Below the pieces are notes generated by a model. It was not told the origin of the DNA and ran no database searches. It saw only the letters and a program-made list of their open reading frames with translations. Shown here in pieces: positions 1-7,986 of a DNA stretch of 64,000 nucleotides. The stretch is from assembly GCF_003479805.1 (NCBI RefSeq), contig NZ_QUHV01000005.1:1-64000 (forward strand), read 5' to 3'. Each line of letters opens with the position of its first letter. The stretch's first letter is position 1. Origin of the DNA: Collinsella sp. AF08-23. GTDB taxonomy: Bacteria; Actinomycetota; Coriobacteriia; Coriobacteriales; Coriobacteriaceae. The translations under genes were made by a program, and so were the position numbers.

Positions 1-127
1 AGAGCATTTCCCAGTTGACAAAACTATAGGAACACCCCCCTTCCGGGATTGCAGGCCACCGCGCCGGCGTTCCAGGTCGCAAGACGAACGCGGCAGCCAC
101 CTTCAATTGCCGGGCGGGCTGCTCACC

Positions 128-466
128 TCACAGCTTCAAATGATCGAACCTCGGATACCCGCGCCGCAGGGCCTTGTTGAACTGCCGCTTGAGGCAGCCC
201 GCCTGCAGATACCACGCCGCATACAGGGCAAGGCCCTCGACGACGAGCATCACGATGAGGACGGGCACGGAGCTCTTGGTCATCACCAACATGGCATCGA
301 AGGCGGCGAAGAGGGCGAGCACGCCGCCCGTCGCCCTCGTCCGCTCCTCGATTTGGCGCCTCAACTTGCAGCGCACGCCCTCGATCTCCATCTCGGAATA
401 CGCGGAGGATTCCAAACCCCTCCTGATTTCACCATCAAGCGTGGCCTTATACAGCGAGAAGAGCAT
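128..466 (-). CDS. Small two-helix membrane protein, unknown function
   Basis: This 112-residue protein has two hydrophobic segments at about residues 47-63 and 67-88, flanked by basic cytoplasmic-looking ends (RRGLES near the N-terminus, KRQFNKALRRGYPR at the C-terminus). The ATG start is supported by GGGAG about 5 bases upstream. It is the last of three same-strand membrane protein genes (1726 to 128) separated by 9 and 21 bases, so they are probably one transcript. I do not recognise a family. The N-terminal 45 residues are charged and may form a helix. Confidence 0.6.
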   Translation of the reverse strand: MLFSLYKATLDGEIRRGLESSAYSEMEIEGVRCKLRRQIEERTRATGGVLALFAAFDAMLVMTKSSVPVLIVMLVVEGLALYAAWYLQAGCLKRQFNKALRRGYPRFDHLKL

Positions 467-487
467 GTGGGCTCCCTTCCAAAACGG

Positions 488-889
488 TCAGTCGACAAAC
501 CAGAGCCAGATGAAGAACATGAGGTACGAGACGCTCGCCAGGTACAGGACTCCCGCGGCAACCGCGAACCCGGGCCGAACGCCGGCCCCTCCCCTTGCGC
601 GGCGGACCTCGCGCACCGTGAGGACGACGGCGACGACCAGCCCGATGACGGCGAGCGCCGCCATCCCGAGCGAGAGCGCCGCCAACCCCATCGCGGCGGC
701 CATGACCGGGGCCATGAGCAGGGCGCATCCGCAACCCCCGGGGCCGTACAGGCGCCCGGACGAGCGGATCGGACGACGGCGTCGTTGATGCGCAGCGAGA
801 ACCGGCCCCGCGGGACAGCTGCTTTTGAGCGTCGACCGGGCGTGAGGGGACTCCGTCACAGGAGCCGTTCTCTCAGTCGCGCGCGCCAT
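488..889 (-). CDS. Small membrane protein, unknown function
   Basis: A 133-residue protein with an arginine-rich, low-hydrophobicity N-terminal 50 residues followed by a long hydrophobic stretch (about residues 56-92, enough for one long or two short helices) and a C-terminal helix (about 107-131). A GGGGGC sequence lies just upstream of the ATG. It sits in the middle of a three-gene membrane protein cluster. No family recognised. The N-terminal part could be non-coding if translation begins further in, but no internal start has a good ribosome binding site. Confidence 0.5.
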   Translation of the reverse strand: MARATERTAPVTESPHARSTLKSSCPAGPVLAAHQRRRRPIRSSGRLYGPGGCGCALLMAPVMAAAMGLAALSLGMAALAVIGLVVAVVLTVREVRRARGGAGVRPGFAVAAGVLYLASVSYLMFFIWLWFVD

Positions 890-898
890 TGCCGCCCC

Positions 899-1726
899 CT
901 ACTCGATCGGGTCGCCCGCGGTGGCAGGACCGTCCACGTCGCGCGCGCCCACGAGAGTGCGGGTCTTGGGGTACCAGCGAACCTCGGCCATCGGCTCGTC
1001 GAGGACGAGCGCGACCTCGGGCCAATCGGCGGCGTTCACGCTGAGGCGCGCATCCACATGGTGATTCGCCACCGACTCCCCGTCCTTGTAGAGCGACACC
1101 TCGAACGTGGTGGGCGACAGCGCCGCCCCGCGGCCGCGCGGCTTATTGATCTCGGCCCCGTAGAAGGCGAAGCGCTCCTGCCGCCATCCCCCGTTGAGGT
1201 CGTCAAGCATCTCGCTGCAGGAGAACGCGCCGCCGGCGATCGAGATGACGGCGAACACGCCGCAGAACGCCACGATCGCGGCGGACCCGGTGTGCTTGTA
1301 GGAGATGGGGTCCTTCTTGCGGTGACGGCGATACACAAAAGGAATCGCGCCGAAAGCGACCATGAGGACAAGGCCGAACACCCCCGTGGTATCGGCCGAG
1401 GAGAGCGCGCCCATGGCGAGGAAGAACGGCACCACGTAGCAGAAAAAGCCGAGCAGGATGCCCTTGAGCTCACGGGCGAGGACGGCGGAATCGACGTGCC
1501 TGCGATGCATGCGCTGCAGGTAGACCATGGGCGTGAAGCACAGCATGGAGATGCCGAACAGGATGAACCCGACGCCGACCGATGCGCGGTTGTACAGCGC
1601 CGCCGCCCCGACGCTCGTGGCGAAGCGGCCGTAGACGAGCACGCCGAACGCGGTGAAGAGGAAGACACAGCCGATGATGGCGACGGCTCCCTGCTTGCGG
1701 TCCCTCGCGGTGGTGAAACGTCCCAT
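899..1726 (-). CDS. Multi-pass membrane protein with C-terminal extracytoplasmic domain, unknown function
   Basis: About 275 residues from an ATG (MGRFTTARDRK) preceded by GAGGAAGC; a longer reading frame upstream lacks this signal. Hydrophobic segments appear near residues 14-34, 45-75, 87-105, 112-135 and 150-175, so about five helices. A hydrophilic C-terminal region of about 100 residues follows, rich in beta-type sequence. It is the first gene of the three-gene membrane cluster and its promoter should lie between 1727 and about 1800. No enzyme motif or named family was recognised. Confidence 0.6.
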   Translation of the reverse strand: MGRFTTARDRKQGAVAIIGCVFLFTAFGVLVYGRFATSVGAAALYNRASVGVGFILFGISMLCFTPMVYLQRMHRRHVDSAVLARELKGILLGFFCYVVPFFLAMGALSSADTTGVFGLVLMVAFGAIPFVYRRHRKKDPISYKHTGSAAIVAFCGVFAVISIAGGAFSCSEMLDDLNGGWRQERFAFYGAEINKPRGRGAALSPTTFEVSLYKDGESVANHHVDARLSVNAADWPEVALVLDEPMAEVRWYPKTRTLVGARDVDGPATAGDPIE

Positions 1727-1998
1727 GCTTCCTCGCTCACGTCGATGCGGCCCGGTCCGTCCCCGGGCCGATAATTCAGACGAATCTAGCACAGGGCAAA
1801 CCAACCCATGGCGGAGGTTCGGTAAAGGGCGCGGAGGGGTCGGCCTGCGCGAAACGGAATCGAGGCAAATGCTCAAGCCAATTATGCCAACTTTCCGGCG
1901 CGCTCACGTATTGTTGATAGAGGGAGATATCGCAAACCGGTCCCTCGCACATCGAAACCACCCGAGAAAGCGAGGTGAGGGCATGGGAGCTTGGCTTC

Positions 1999-2129
1999 TT
2001 GAGCTTTTTCGTATTCAAATCGGAAAACGCCAAGTAGCACCAACATAAGATGCGCAGTCACCTGCACTTTTGCCGCACGAGATACCCGCCGTACTTCGCG
2101 AGTTCAAAAATGGATACGAAAAAGCTCAA
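1999..2129. repeat. 131-bp element bounded by a perfect 16-bp inverted repeat
   Basis: TTGAGCTTTTTCGTAT at 1999-2014 is exactly the reverse complement of 2114-2129. The interior has no convincing gene. It lies in the 506-base gap between the membrane protein operon (ending its 5' side at 1726) and the XRE regulator at 2233; apart from this element I see no gene in that gap. It could be a small non-autonomous mobile element with terminal inverted repeats or a long-range RNA stem. No target-site duplication was found at its edges. Confidence 0.5.
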
Positions 2130-2232
2130 CTAAAGGCAATGCACAAGAGATTTGGCAGCTCGAGTCATCTCGAGGCGGTAAGGTGAACTTGGAAAAGGAC
2201 AAACATGTTCGACTCCAACGAAGGGAGCGCAG

Positions 2233-3063
2233 ATGATTCTCTCGGAACAGATCAAGCTTGGACGCAAACAACTCGGGATGTCGCAAGCCGATCTCGCCGA
2301 CGCCATCTGGGTGTCAAGAAACACCGTCAGCAACTGGGAACGGGGCGATACCACGCCTGACATTCAAAGCCTCGTGCTGATGGGCGCGCTCTTCGGGCTC
2401 TCTCTCGACGAGATGGTGAAGGGCGACGAGCAGGTGATGGCCCAGGCGCTCGAACGCGACAAGAATCACCTCCTCATTGCAGGAGAGACGTTCAACCCTG
2501 GAAATCGGCAAGCCGCCGACTGGAACCATACATCCACGCTGGGCCTCTTCGAACTTCGCTCGACGGGCGGGCCCGCACACGGCAAATTCGAGGATGCCGA
2601 TGTCACCGATTCACACGGGCTTGCGTATCGCCTGGTGCGCATCGCGACGCTATTCAGCAGAAGCCTTTACCACATCTTGGATGAACATGGGTACAAAGTT
2701 GGCTCTATCACACGCAGACACGCTCTCCAGCACCCCGTCTTCCAAGTACGCATGGAGGGATTCGACCGAATCCAGCTCCGTCGCGAGACTCGCATCGACA
2801 ACGGCTACAAAGACGTCATACGGTTCGACGGCGGCGGCGTCGGCGTGGACGGCAACCTCATGGGGGACGAGTTCTCGATAGTACGAAACAACAGCGCAAT
2901 CGCCCACATCAACGCACGTCGGGCCCTCAACCGGACCGCATATGGCATCGAAATCGTGGACGATGCTTCGGTTCCCCTCGCACTCGGCCTGACGTTCGCA
3001 ATCTTGATGCTCCGCGACTACGATCGCGTATGGGTGCGCGGTGCGGGCAAAGCTTCTATCTGA
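2233..3063 (+). CDS. XRE-family regulator fused to a LURP-one/Tubby-like domain
   Basis: A 276-residue protein. Residues about 3-62 form a helix-turn-helix of the XRE/Cro type (LGMSQADLADAIWVSRNTVSNWERG). After a linker of about 50 residues, residues about 125-260 have the alternating beta pattern of LURP-one-related (LOR) proteins, with the typical DEHGYKVGSITRR stretch and a repeat of short strands ending in a hydrophobic helix (VPLALGLTFAILML). In known LOR proteins this fold is a Tubby-like barrel of uncertain function, possibly binding lipid. The ATG is preceded by AAGGGAG. The DNA-binding call is firm; the LOR assignment is from sequence pattern only. It stands alone, so its targets are unknown. 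Confidence 0.75.
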   Translation: MILSEQIKLGRKQLGMSQADLADAIWVSRNTVSNWERGDTTPDIQSLVLMGALFGLSLDEMVKGDEQVMAQALERDKNHLLIAGETFNPGNRQAADWNHTSTLGLFELRSTGGPAHGKFEDADVTDSHGLAYRLVRIATLFSRSLYHILDEHGYKVGSITRRHALQHPVFQVRMEGFDRIQLRRETRIDNGYKDVIRFDGGGVGVDGNLMGDEFSIVRNNSAIAHINARRALNRTAYGIEIVDDASVPLALGLTFAILMLRDYDRVWVRGAGKASI

Positions 3064-3216
3064 ACCTTTGGATGACCGGAGGCTTCGCGAATTGCGGTAA
3101 GTTTTCCAGCCATGCGCTCATTTCAACCCAGCTACATCATCTTCCCCTGGTAATGCCCGTGCACAAGCGCGGGCATTACCTTCCGCAACAAACGCGCTCG
3201 GTTCAATCATAGGTAG

Positions 3217-3247
3217 TTGACGCCTTATACTATGCGCCGTATAGTAT
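3217..3247 (+). promoter_or_regulatory. padR promoter with overlapping palindromic operator
   Basis: A -35 box TTGACG (3217-3222) and a -10 box TATAGT (3240-3245) are separated by 17 bases. A perfect inverted repeat, ATACTAT (3227-3233) and ATAGTAT (3241-3247) with a 7-base spacer, covers the spacer and the -10 box. A dimeric PadR protein bound here would block RNA polymerase, so the operon is probably autorepressed. Confidence 0.75.
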
Positions 3248-3265
3248 CTGTCGAAGGGAGGCATC

Positions 3266-3580
3266 ATGGATGCTCAGATGAAACGCGGCTTCCTCGAGAT
3301 ATGCGTGCTCGCGTCGCTCCAGGGACGGGACTCCTACGGCTATCAGATCGTGAAGGACGTGCCCGACATCCTGGGCCTCACCGAGTCGACGCTCTACCCG
3401 CTACTCAAGCGCCTCGAGAAGGCCGAGTGCCTGACCGCCTACTCCGTGGAGCACAACGGGCGACTGCGAAAGTACTACCGACTCACGCCGACAGGCGAGG
3501 AGCGCATCGCCGAGTTCCTATCCGAGCAGGCGGACATTATGTCGATCTATGACTTTGCAAAGCGAGGTACACAACGATGA
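3266..3580 (+). CDS. PadR-family transcriptional regulator
   Basis: A 104-residue winged-helix protein of the short PadR type. The conserved core is visible: LEICVLASL, SYGYQIVKDV, a wing region with ESTLYPLLKRLEK, and the C-terminal RKYYRLTPTGEERI. PadR proteins are dimeric repressors that respond to small molecules or envelope stress. The ATG follows AAGGGAGGC. The stop overlaps the start of the next gene by four bases (ATGA), so it is co-translated with the DUF1700 and DUF4097 genes. This three-gene arrangement is common in Firmicutes and Actinobacteria. Confidence 0.93.
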   Translation: MDAQMKRGFLEICVLASLQGRDSYGYQIVKDVPDILGLTESTLYPLLKRLEKAECLTAYSVEHNGRLRKYYRLTPTGEERIAEFLSEQADIMSIYDFAKRGTQR

Positions 3581-4290
3581 CCAAGCAGGAATTCCTATCC
3601 GAACTCGAACGGGCGCTGGGCAAGCTGCCGCACGCCGAAGTCGAGCAGGCGCTCGCGTTCTACGATGAGGCCATCAGCGATCGCATGGAAGACGGTCTTT
3701 CCGAAGCCGAAGCGGTGGCAGACCTGGGCCCGATCGACGAGATCACGGCGCAGATCGCCGCGGAGACCCCGCCCATCCCTCGCGCCATCGCCCGCGCGAA
3801 CACCGGCAGCCGCACCCTCAACATCGTGCTGCTCGCCGCGTTCTCTCCCATCTGGATACCCATCGTGCTCGCGCTCGCGGCGGCCACGCTCGCCGTGTAT
3901 GTCGCGATATGGGCGGTCATCGCCGCGCTGTGGGCCGTCGACGCGGTCCTCGTGCTCATGCCCTTCGCGGGGCTTGCCGCCCTTACCTCGACCCTGGGCG
4001 GGGGCATGCCGCTGCCCGGCGTGTTCGTATTCGGCCTCTCGCTCGTGTCGAGCGGCTTCGGACTCGTCGCCTCCTTCGCCGTGTTCTGGGCCAGCAAACT
4101 GCTCTTCCGGGCAACGCGTTCCTTCGCGCGCTGGATCGCGAGCCTGTTCGTGCGCGTGTCCGGTAAAGACGATGGCGGCGAGACGCCCAATCGGGTGAAG
4201 ACCGACGGCACCCCGAACACGCCCGCCCATGCCGAGAATACCCCCTCCAACCACGCCACCCTCCCGGAAGGAGGCACCCGCAATGCGTAA
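3577..4290 (+). CDS. DUF1700 (HAAS-domain) membrane protein
   Basis: A 237-residue protein. Residues 1-60 match the HAAS/DUF1700 signature (MTKQEFLSELERALGKLP, then FYDEAISDRMEDGLSEAEAV and LGP). Several hydrophobic segments follow between about residues 80 and 195, and the C-terminus is a hydrophilic tail. Proteins of this family are encoded with PadR regulators and DUF4097 proteins and are thought to form an envelope-associated unit, though the biochemical role is not settled. It overlaps padR by 4 bases and the next gene by 8 bases, so the operon is tight. Confidence 0.9.
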   Translation: MTKQEFLSELERALGKLPHAEVEQALAFYDEAISDRMEDGLSEAEAVADLGPIDEITAQIAAETPPIPRAIARANTGSRTLNIVLLAAFSPIWIPIVLALAAATLAVYVAIWAVIAALWAVDAVLVLMPFAGLAALTSTLGGGMPLPGVFVFGLSLVSSGFGLVASFAVFWASKLLFRATRSFARWIASLFVRVSGKDDGGETPNRVKTDGTPNTPAHAENTPSNHATLPEGGTRNA

Positions 4291-5242
4291 GGCTCCCAAG
4301 ATCATCCTCATCACCGCCGCGGCGCTCATCGGAACCGGCACCGTGCTCTCGTGCGGCGCGTGGGCGGTGGCCGGATTCGATACAGCCCGCTTGTCCACCG
4401 TGAACTACGACTGGCATCAAACGGTGAGCGCATTCGAGGACGAAGCAACCTCGCCGCACAAGAGCATCGTTATCACGTCAGAATTCGAGAACGTTCTCCT
4501 CGAACCCGCTGACGGCGATGCCATAGAGCTCGAGTACTGGACGGGAAACTGCCAGAGCGTCTCCGTCGAGGACACAGACGGCGTGCTCAAAATCGACGTC
4601 GACTCGCAGCCCATGGAGGGCGTCATGATCGACCTCTCCCCTGCTGAGGCCGGCGGCGTCGACGACACTACGACCGTGGTGCGCGTGCCAGCCTCGTTTA
4701 CCGGTGAGATCGAGGTGCACTCCGATTCGGGCGATGTCGTTGCGACTAACGTGCACGGGCTCGCCGGGCTGCGAGCTTCCAACAGTAACGGGGACGTCGT
4801 GGCGAAGAACGTCTCCGCCGCCAAGCTCGACGCGATAAACGAGAACGGCGACACCCTGCTCTCCGGCGTCGAAAGCGAGGCGATCCTCGCGACCAACTTC
4901 AACGGCGACATCTCGCTTGGAGGTGCTGCGGCGCGCAAGGCCCAGGTCGTAAACGAAAACGGCGACATCATGCTGGTGGACATGGCACTGCAGGATGACC
5001 TGCTGTGCGAATCCGTGAACGGGGACATCTCGGCGCAGAGGCTCGACATTACCGCGAGTCGAATTGAGAGTGCGAACGGGGACATCTACCTGTCATATCT
5101 GGGGGCAGAGAGCTCCTATCATATCGATGCCCACACCACCCAGGGAGACATCGTGGCACCGCGGGGTGCCGACGATGCGGCGCGCACCATCGGCGTCACC
5201 AGCAGCCTGGGCGACATCCAGATCAACTTCACCTCGAAATAG
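4283..5242 (+). CDS. DUF4097-family beta-repeat envelope protein
   Basis: A 319-residue protein from an ATG preceded by GGAAGGAGG. An N-terminal hydrophobic helix (residues about 6-30) anchors or exports it. The remainder is a beta-helix-like array of short repeats containing the motif NGDI/NGDV (for example SNGDVVAKNV, ENGDTLLSGV, NFNGDISLGG, ENGDIMLVD, VNGDISAQ, ANGDIYLS), which is diagnostic for DUF4097 putative adhesin-like proteins. It is the last gene of the PadR operon and the likely envelope-facing effector. Confidence 0.9.
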   Translation: MRKAPKIILITAAALIGTGTVLSCGAWAVAGFDTARLSTVNYDWHQTVSAFEDEATSPHKSIVITSEFENVLLEPADGDAIELEYWTGNCQSVSVEDTDGVLKIDVDSQPMEGVMIDLSPAEAGGVDDTTTVVRVPASFTGEIEVHSDSGDVVATNVHGLAGLRASNSNGDVVAKNVSAAKLDAINENGDTLLSGVESEAILATNFNGDISLGGAAARKAQVVNENGDIMLVDMALQDDLLCESVNGDISAQRLDITASRIESANGDIYLSYLGAESSYHIDAHTTQGDIVAPRGADDAARTIGVTSSLGDIQINFTSK

Positions 5243-5253
5243 GAACCACCCCT

Positions 5254-5302
5254 CACCTCAATTTGGGTGCCTCAATTGAGGGACTGTCCCTAAATTGAGG
5301 TG
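5254..5302. repeat. GGGACTGTCCC-core hairpin, copy 1
   Basis: CACCTCAATTT (5254-5264) pairs with AAATTGAGGTG (5292-5302), and an inner CCTCAATT (5270-5277) offers an alternative 5' arm for the same 3' arm. The core GGGACTGTCCC is palindromic. It lies 12 bases after the DUF4097 stop codon and ahead of an ABC transporter operon. Related copies occur at 15989, 16964, 20412 and, with different arms, 61584. Confidence 0.75.
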
Positions 5303-5357
5303 GTTAGGGCGGCGGCGAAATACAACCCAATCCAAACGCGTCCCATTGGAGGCACCC

Positions 5358-6170
5358 ATGTCGCACGCGGCACTGCGCCTTGTTGGCATCACTAAACTCT
5401 ACCGTTCGAACACCGTTTTGGGCCCCATCGACCTCTCGCTCGAAGAAGGGCGCATCTATGGCCTCATCGGCGAGAACGGCGCGGGGAAATCGACGCTCAT
5501 TCGCATCGTCATGGGCTTGAGCAAGCCGACGAGCGGCACCGTGGAGCTCATAGGACAACGGGGGTCAGCTGGCCTGCGGAACGCGCGGTCGAACATCGGC
5601 TACGTCCCGGATTCGAGCGCAAGCTATCCGCTGCTCAGCGCTGCCGACAACCTCAAGGCGCGCTGTCTCGAATGGGGGCTGGACCAGCGACAGATTCCGC
5701 GCATCCTCGATATGATTGGGCTTGCGGATGCAGGTAACAAGCGTGCCCGCAGCTTCTCCCTGGGCATGCGCAAACGCCTCGACTTAGGCATCGCCCTTTT
5801 AGGGCAGCCGCGCATGCTCGTGCTCGACGAGCCGACCAACGGGCTCGATCCGCTCGGCACCATCGAGATCCGCGAACTCATCAAGCGACTCAACCGCGAG
5901 CGCGGTACCACGGTGCTTATATCGAGCCACAACCTCGCCGAGCTTCATCAGACGGCGACCGATTACGTCATCCTAAGCGGCGGCAGGCTCATGGCGGAGC
6001 TGACCGCAGGCGATATCGAAAGGTTGAGCGGCGGCGATCTGGAGAAGCTCTATACGCGCATCATGATGGGCCATCATAACGGGCCGTGCCGCGGCGAGGC
6101 GGCCCCGCAGCACCTCAGACGCCCCTCGAAACCTATCTCGACATCGGGAGATGATTGCGATGTCCAGTAA
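5358..6170 (+). CDS. ABC transporter ATP-binding protein
   Basis: A 270-residue nucleotide-binding subunit. Walker A is GENGAGKST (about residues 38-46), the signature is SFSLGMRKRLDLGIAL, Walker B is MLVLDEPTNGLDPLG, and the H-loop is ISSHNL. The architecture is that of ABC-2 type exporters (drug, bacteriocin or Nat-type). The ATG follows TTGGAGG. The 3' end overlaps the following permease gene by 11 bases, and two permease genes follow, so the complex is probably one ATPase homodimer with two different membrane subunits. The substrate cannot be told from sequence. Confidence 0.92.
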   Translation: MSHAALRLVGITKLYRSNTVLGPIDLSLEEGRIYGLIGENGAGKSTLIRIVMGLSKPTSGTVELIGQRGSAGLRNARSNIGYVPDSSASYPLLSAADNLKARCLEWGLDQRQIPRILDMIGLADAGNKRARSFSLGMRKRLDLGIALLGQPRMLVLDEPTNGLDPLGTIEIRELIKRLNRERGTTVLISSHNLAELHQTATDYVILSGGRLMAELTAGDIERLSGGDLEKLYTRIMMGHHNGPCRGEAAPQHLRRPSKPISTSGDDCDVQ

Positions 6171-7053
6171 CGCCCCATACACGCATCGCCGCAAGTGGCG
6201 CTTTGGATGTCAGACGAAGAAGCGCTCGGGAGCCCCGTCGGCACTTATGCGATCTCTTACCGGCGAATTCTTCCTCGCCTGCCGCATCGATCGGCTGATC
6301 CCCCTTGCCGCTCTCTGCCTGATCACCTGCATCGCAACCATCTTGAACCCTGACAACGGACCGCTCTTCATGGTGGCGGGAGACCCGAATGCGGCCGTGG
6401 GGACCACCATCGGATTCGTCGGCGATGTCATCATCCCTGGTCACGTGGCGGAATCCGTCCTCCGCGCGTCGCTCGTCTACACGATCGCGTGGATCCCAGC
6501 CGCGGCAATCATGGGCGTCACCGCTGTCGGAGTCGGCACCGCCGAGACGACGGCCCAACTCTCCCAGGCGAAAGGCGTGCCGGGAGGCGCGGCCGCCCTT
6601 GCACGGGTGATACCGCAGACGATTGCGCTCTCGCTTGCATATTTCCTGTCATGCGCAGTCGCTTTTACGCTCAAAACCTTGACGTTCGGGCCGCCGCTCA
6701 CCGAAGCCACATGGGGCACGGCGCTTGCCATTACACTAACGAACTGCCTGCTCCTGTGCGCGATCCACCTGGCATCCGCCCTCATTGCCGCCGTCTGCAG
6801 AATGCCCCTTCTCGCACTCTTCCTGTCCCTGTTGATCAGCATCGGCCCGCTACTTGCATACCCAAGGGCGTACATCGCGGGAAGCACGCCGATGGTCGTT
6901 TGGATGAGCCCCACTGTCCGGCTCATGCACACGTGCTCGCTCAACATATCCGAGGCTTCGCTTGCGGCGGGCGCGGCTGTAGGCGCAGGCATTTGTGTCG
7001 TCGCCTCGATACTTACGTATGCGATTTGCAATTGCCAGGAGGCGTGTCGATGA
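6160..7053 (+). CDS. ABC-2-type transporter permease subunit
   Basis: A 297-residue membrane protein from the ATG at 6160; an in-frame ATG at 6151 abuts the GGGAG and is too close to use it. Six hydrophobic segments can be seen (for example LIPLAALCLITCIATI, LVYTIAWIPAAAIMGVTAVG, TIALSLAYFLSCAVAF, LAITLTNCLLLCAIHLASAL, LLALFLSLLISIGPLL, and a C-terminal GAGICVVASILTYAI), as in ABC-2 permeases. It overlaps the ATPase gene upstream and the next permease gene downstream (ATGA), consistent with a stoichiometric complex. Confidence 0.8.
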   Translation: MSSNAPYTHRRKWRFGCQTKKRSGAPSALMRSLTGEFFLACRIDRLIPLAALCLITCIATILNPDNGPLFMVAGDPNAAVGTTIGFVGDVIIPGHVAESVLRASLVYTIAWIPAAAIMGVTAVGVGTAETTAQLSQAKGVPGGAAALARVIPQTIALSLAYFLSCAVAFTLKTLTFGPPLTEATWGTALAITLTNCLLLCAIHLASALIAAVCRMPLLALFLSLLISIGPLLAYPRAYIAGSTPMVVWMSPTVRLMHTCSLNISEASLAAGAAVGAGICVVASILTYAICNCQEACR

Positions 7054-7973
7054 ATTACGAAAAGCAATGCCCGTCCGCACGGAATCTCGCGTTCCTCAAT
7101 CATGGCGTCTCTCCCGATCGCAACGCGCTCGCCAAAGCCGCCGGGGCGCGGGGCAACTCGGCCCCCAAACCCACCGGCCCGCGACGCGCCCCCGCCCAGC
7201 ACCCCCGCGTTACGACGGCGTCGCTCCTTGTGGGCGTGCGAGCTCATCTTGGGCTTCTGGCACTCGCCGGAACTGCGATTACATGCCTCGTCTTTCTGTT
7301 CGCCGGCAGCGGCTCGTGGATGTTCGCCCTCACCGAGGATTCGGGTATCGGTTTTGCGCCCGACCCCGCATATTGGACCATGAATGCCGAGGCAACGGCT
7401 GTCGAGGCGCTTACGTGCTCGGCACTTGCCGGAACGGCATTCCTGCCGTTCACTACGCTGGCGGTATGCGGACGCCTTTGCGGGGCCCTCTATGCGACGG
7501 ACGCCCGAGCGGTCTCGCGGGCGCGCGGCACATCGCCTTGGCGACTGGCAGTTGGCGACCTTCTCACCGCATCACTTCCCGTACAGGCCCTCTACGCCGC
7601 CACCGTCGTCGCGATTGCAATCGCGCTGAGCCTGCGGGCAGGGCAGGCGAACCTCCTCGGGGCAGTCCTCGCGTCGCTCGCGCCCCGACTTGCACTCGCC
7701 TTGGCCGTCAACGAATCATTCATCGCCTGCGCGCTCGCGCTGTACCGCCTCATCCCCAACCGCGCTGCGGCGTTCGGAGTCATGGCGGTCGGCTTCATCG
7801 CCGCCTGCGTGGCGCAGCTCTCGTTCCCAACGATGATATTGCCGATTCACGCCGGGCTCTGGATGCACATAAGCAGCGCAACCGCCCTGCATACACTCGT
7901 CCTGCCGGCGCTCGTCTTTTCGGGAATCACCGGCGTCATCGCGCTCGCCCTCTACGCGCACATGCAGCGATAA
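7050..7973 (+). CDS. ABC-2-type transporter permease subunit (second)
   Basis: A 307-residue membrane protein from an ATG preceded by CCAGGAGGCG and overlapping the previous stop by 4 bases. The N-terminal 60 residues are hydrophilic and proline/arginine-rich. At least six hydrophobic segments follow (LGLLALAGTAITCLVFLFAG, AFLPFTTLAVCGRL, LYAATVVAIAIALSL, LALALAVNESFIACALAL, AFGVMAVGFIAACVAQL, LVLPALVFSGITGVIALALY). It resembles its neighbour in layout and likely forms the second membrane half of the exporter. Confidence 0.8.
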   Translation: MNYEKQCPSARNLAFLNHGVSPDRNALAKAAGARGNSAPKPTGPRRAPAQHPRVTTASLLVGVRAHLGLLALAGTAITCLVFLFAGSGSWMFALTEDSGIGFAPDPAYWTMNAEATAVEALTCSALAGTAFLPFTTLAVCGRLCGALYATDARAVSRARGTSPWRLAVGDLLTASLPVQALYAATVVAIAIALSLRAGQANLLGAVLASLAPRLALALAVNESFIACALALYRLIPNRAAAFGVMAVGFIAACVAQLSFPTMILPIHAGLWMHISSATALHTLVLPALVFSGITGVIALALYAHMQR

Positions 7974-7986
7974 CAGCAGGCCAGCC

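Noticed and set aside
107..1774. A 555-codon plus-strand open frame over the first three genes
   Set aside because: Low-complexity, Arg/His/Glu-rich product without helices or motifs; the minus strand has three hydrophobic proteins with ribosome binding sites.
1727..2232. tRNA or other structured RNA gene
   Set aside because: No cloverleaf or CCA end was found; the only structure is the 16-bp inverted repeat. No tRNA or rRNA gene was recognised anywhere in the window.
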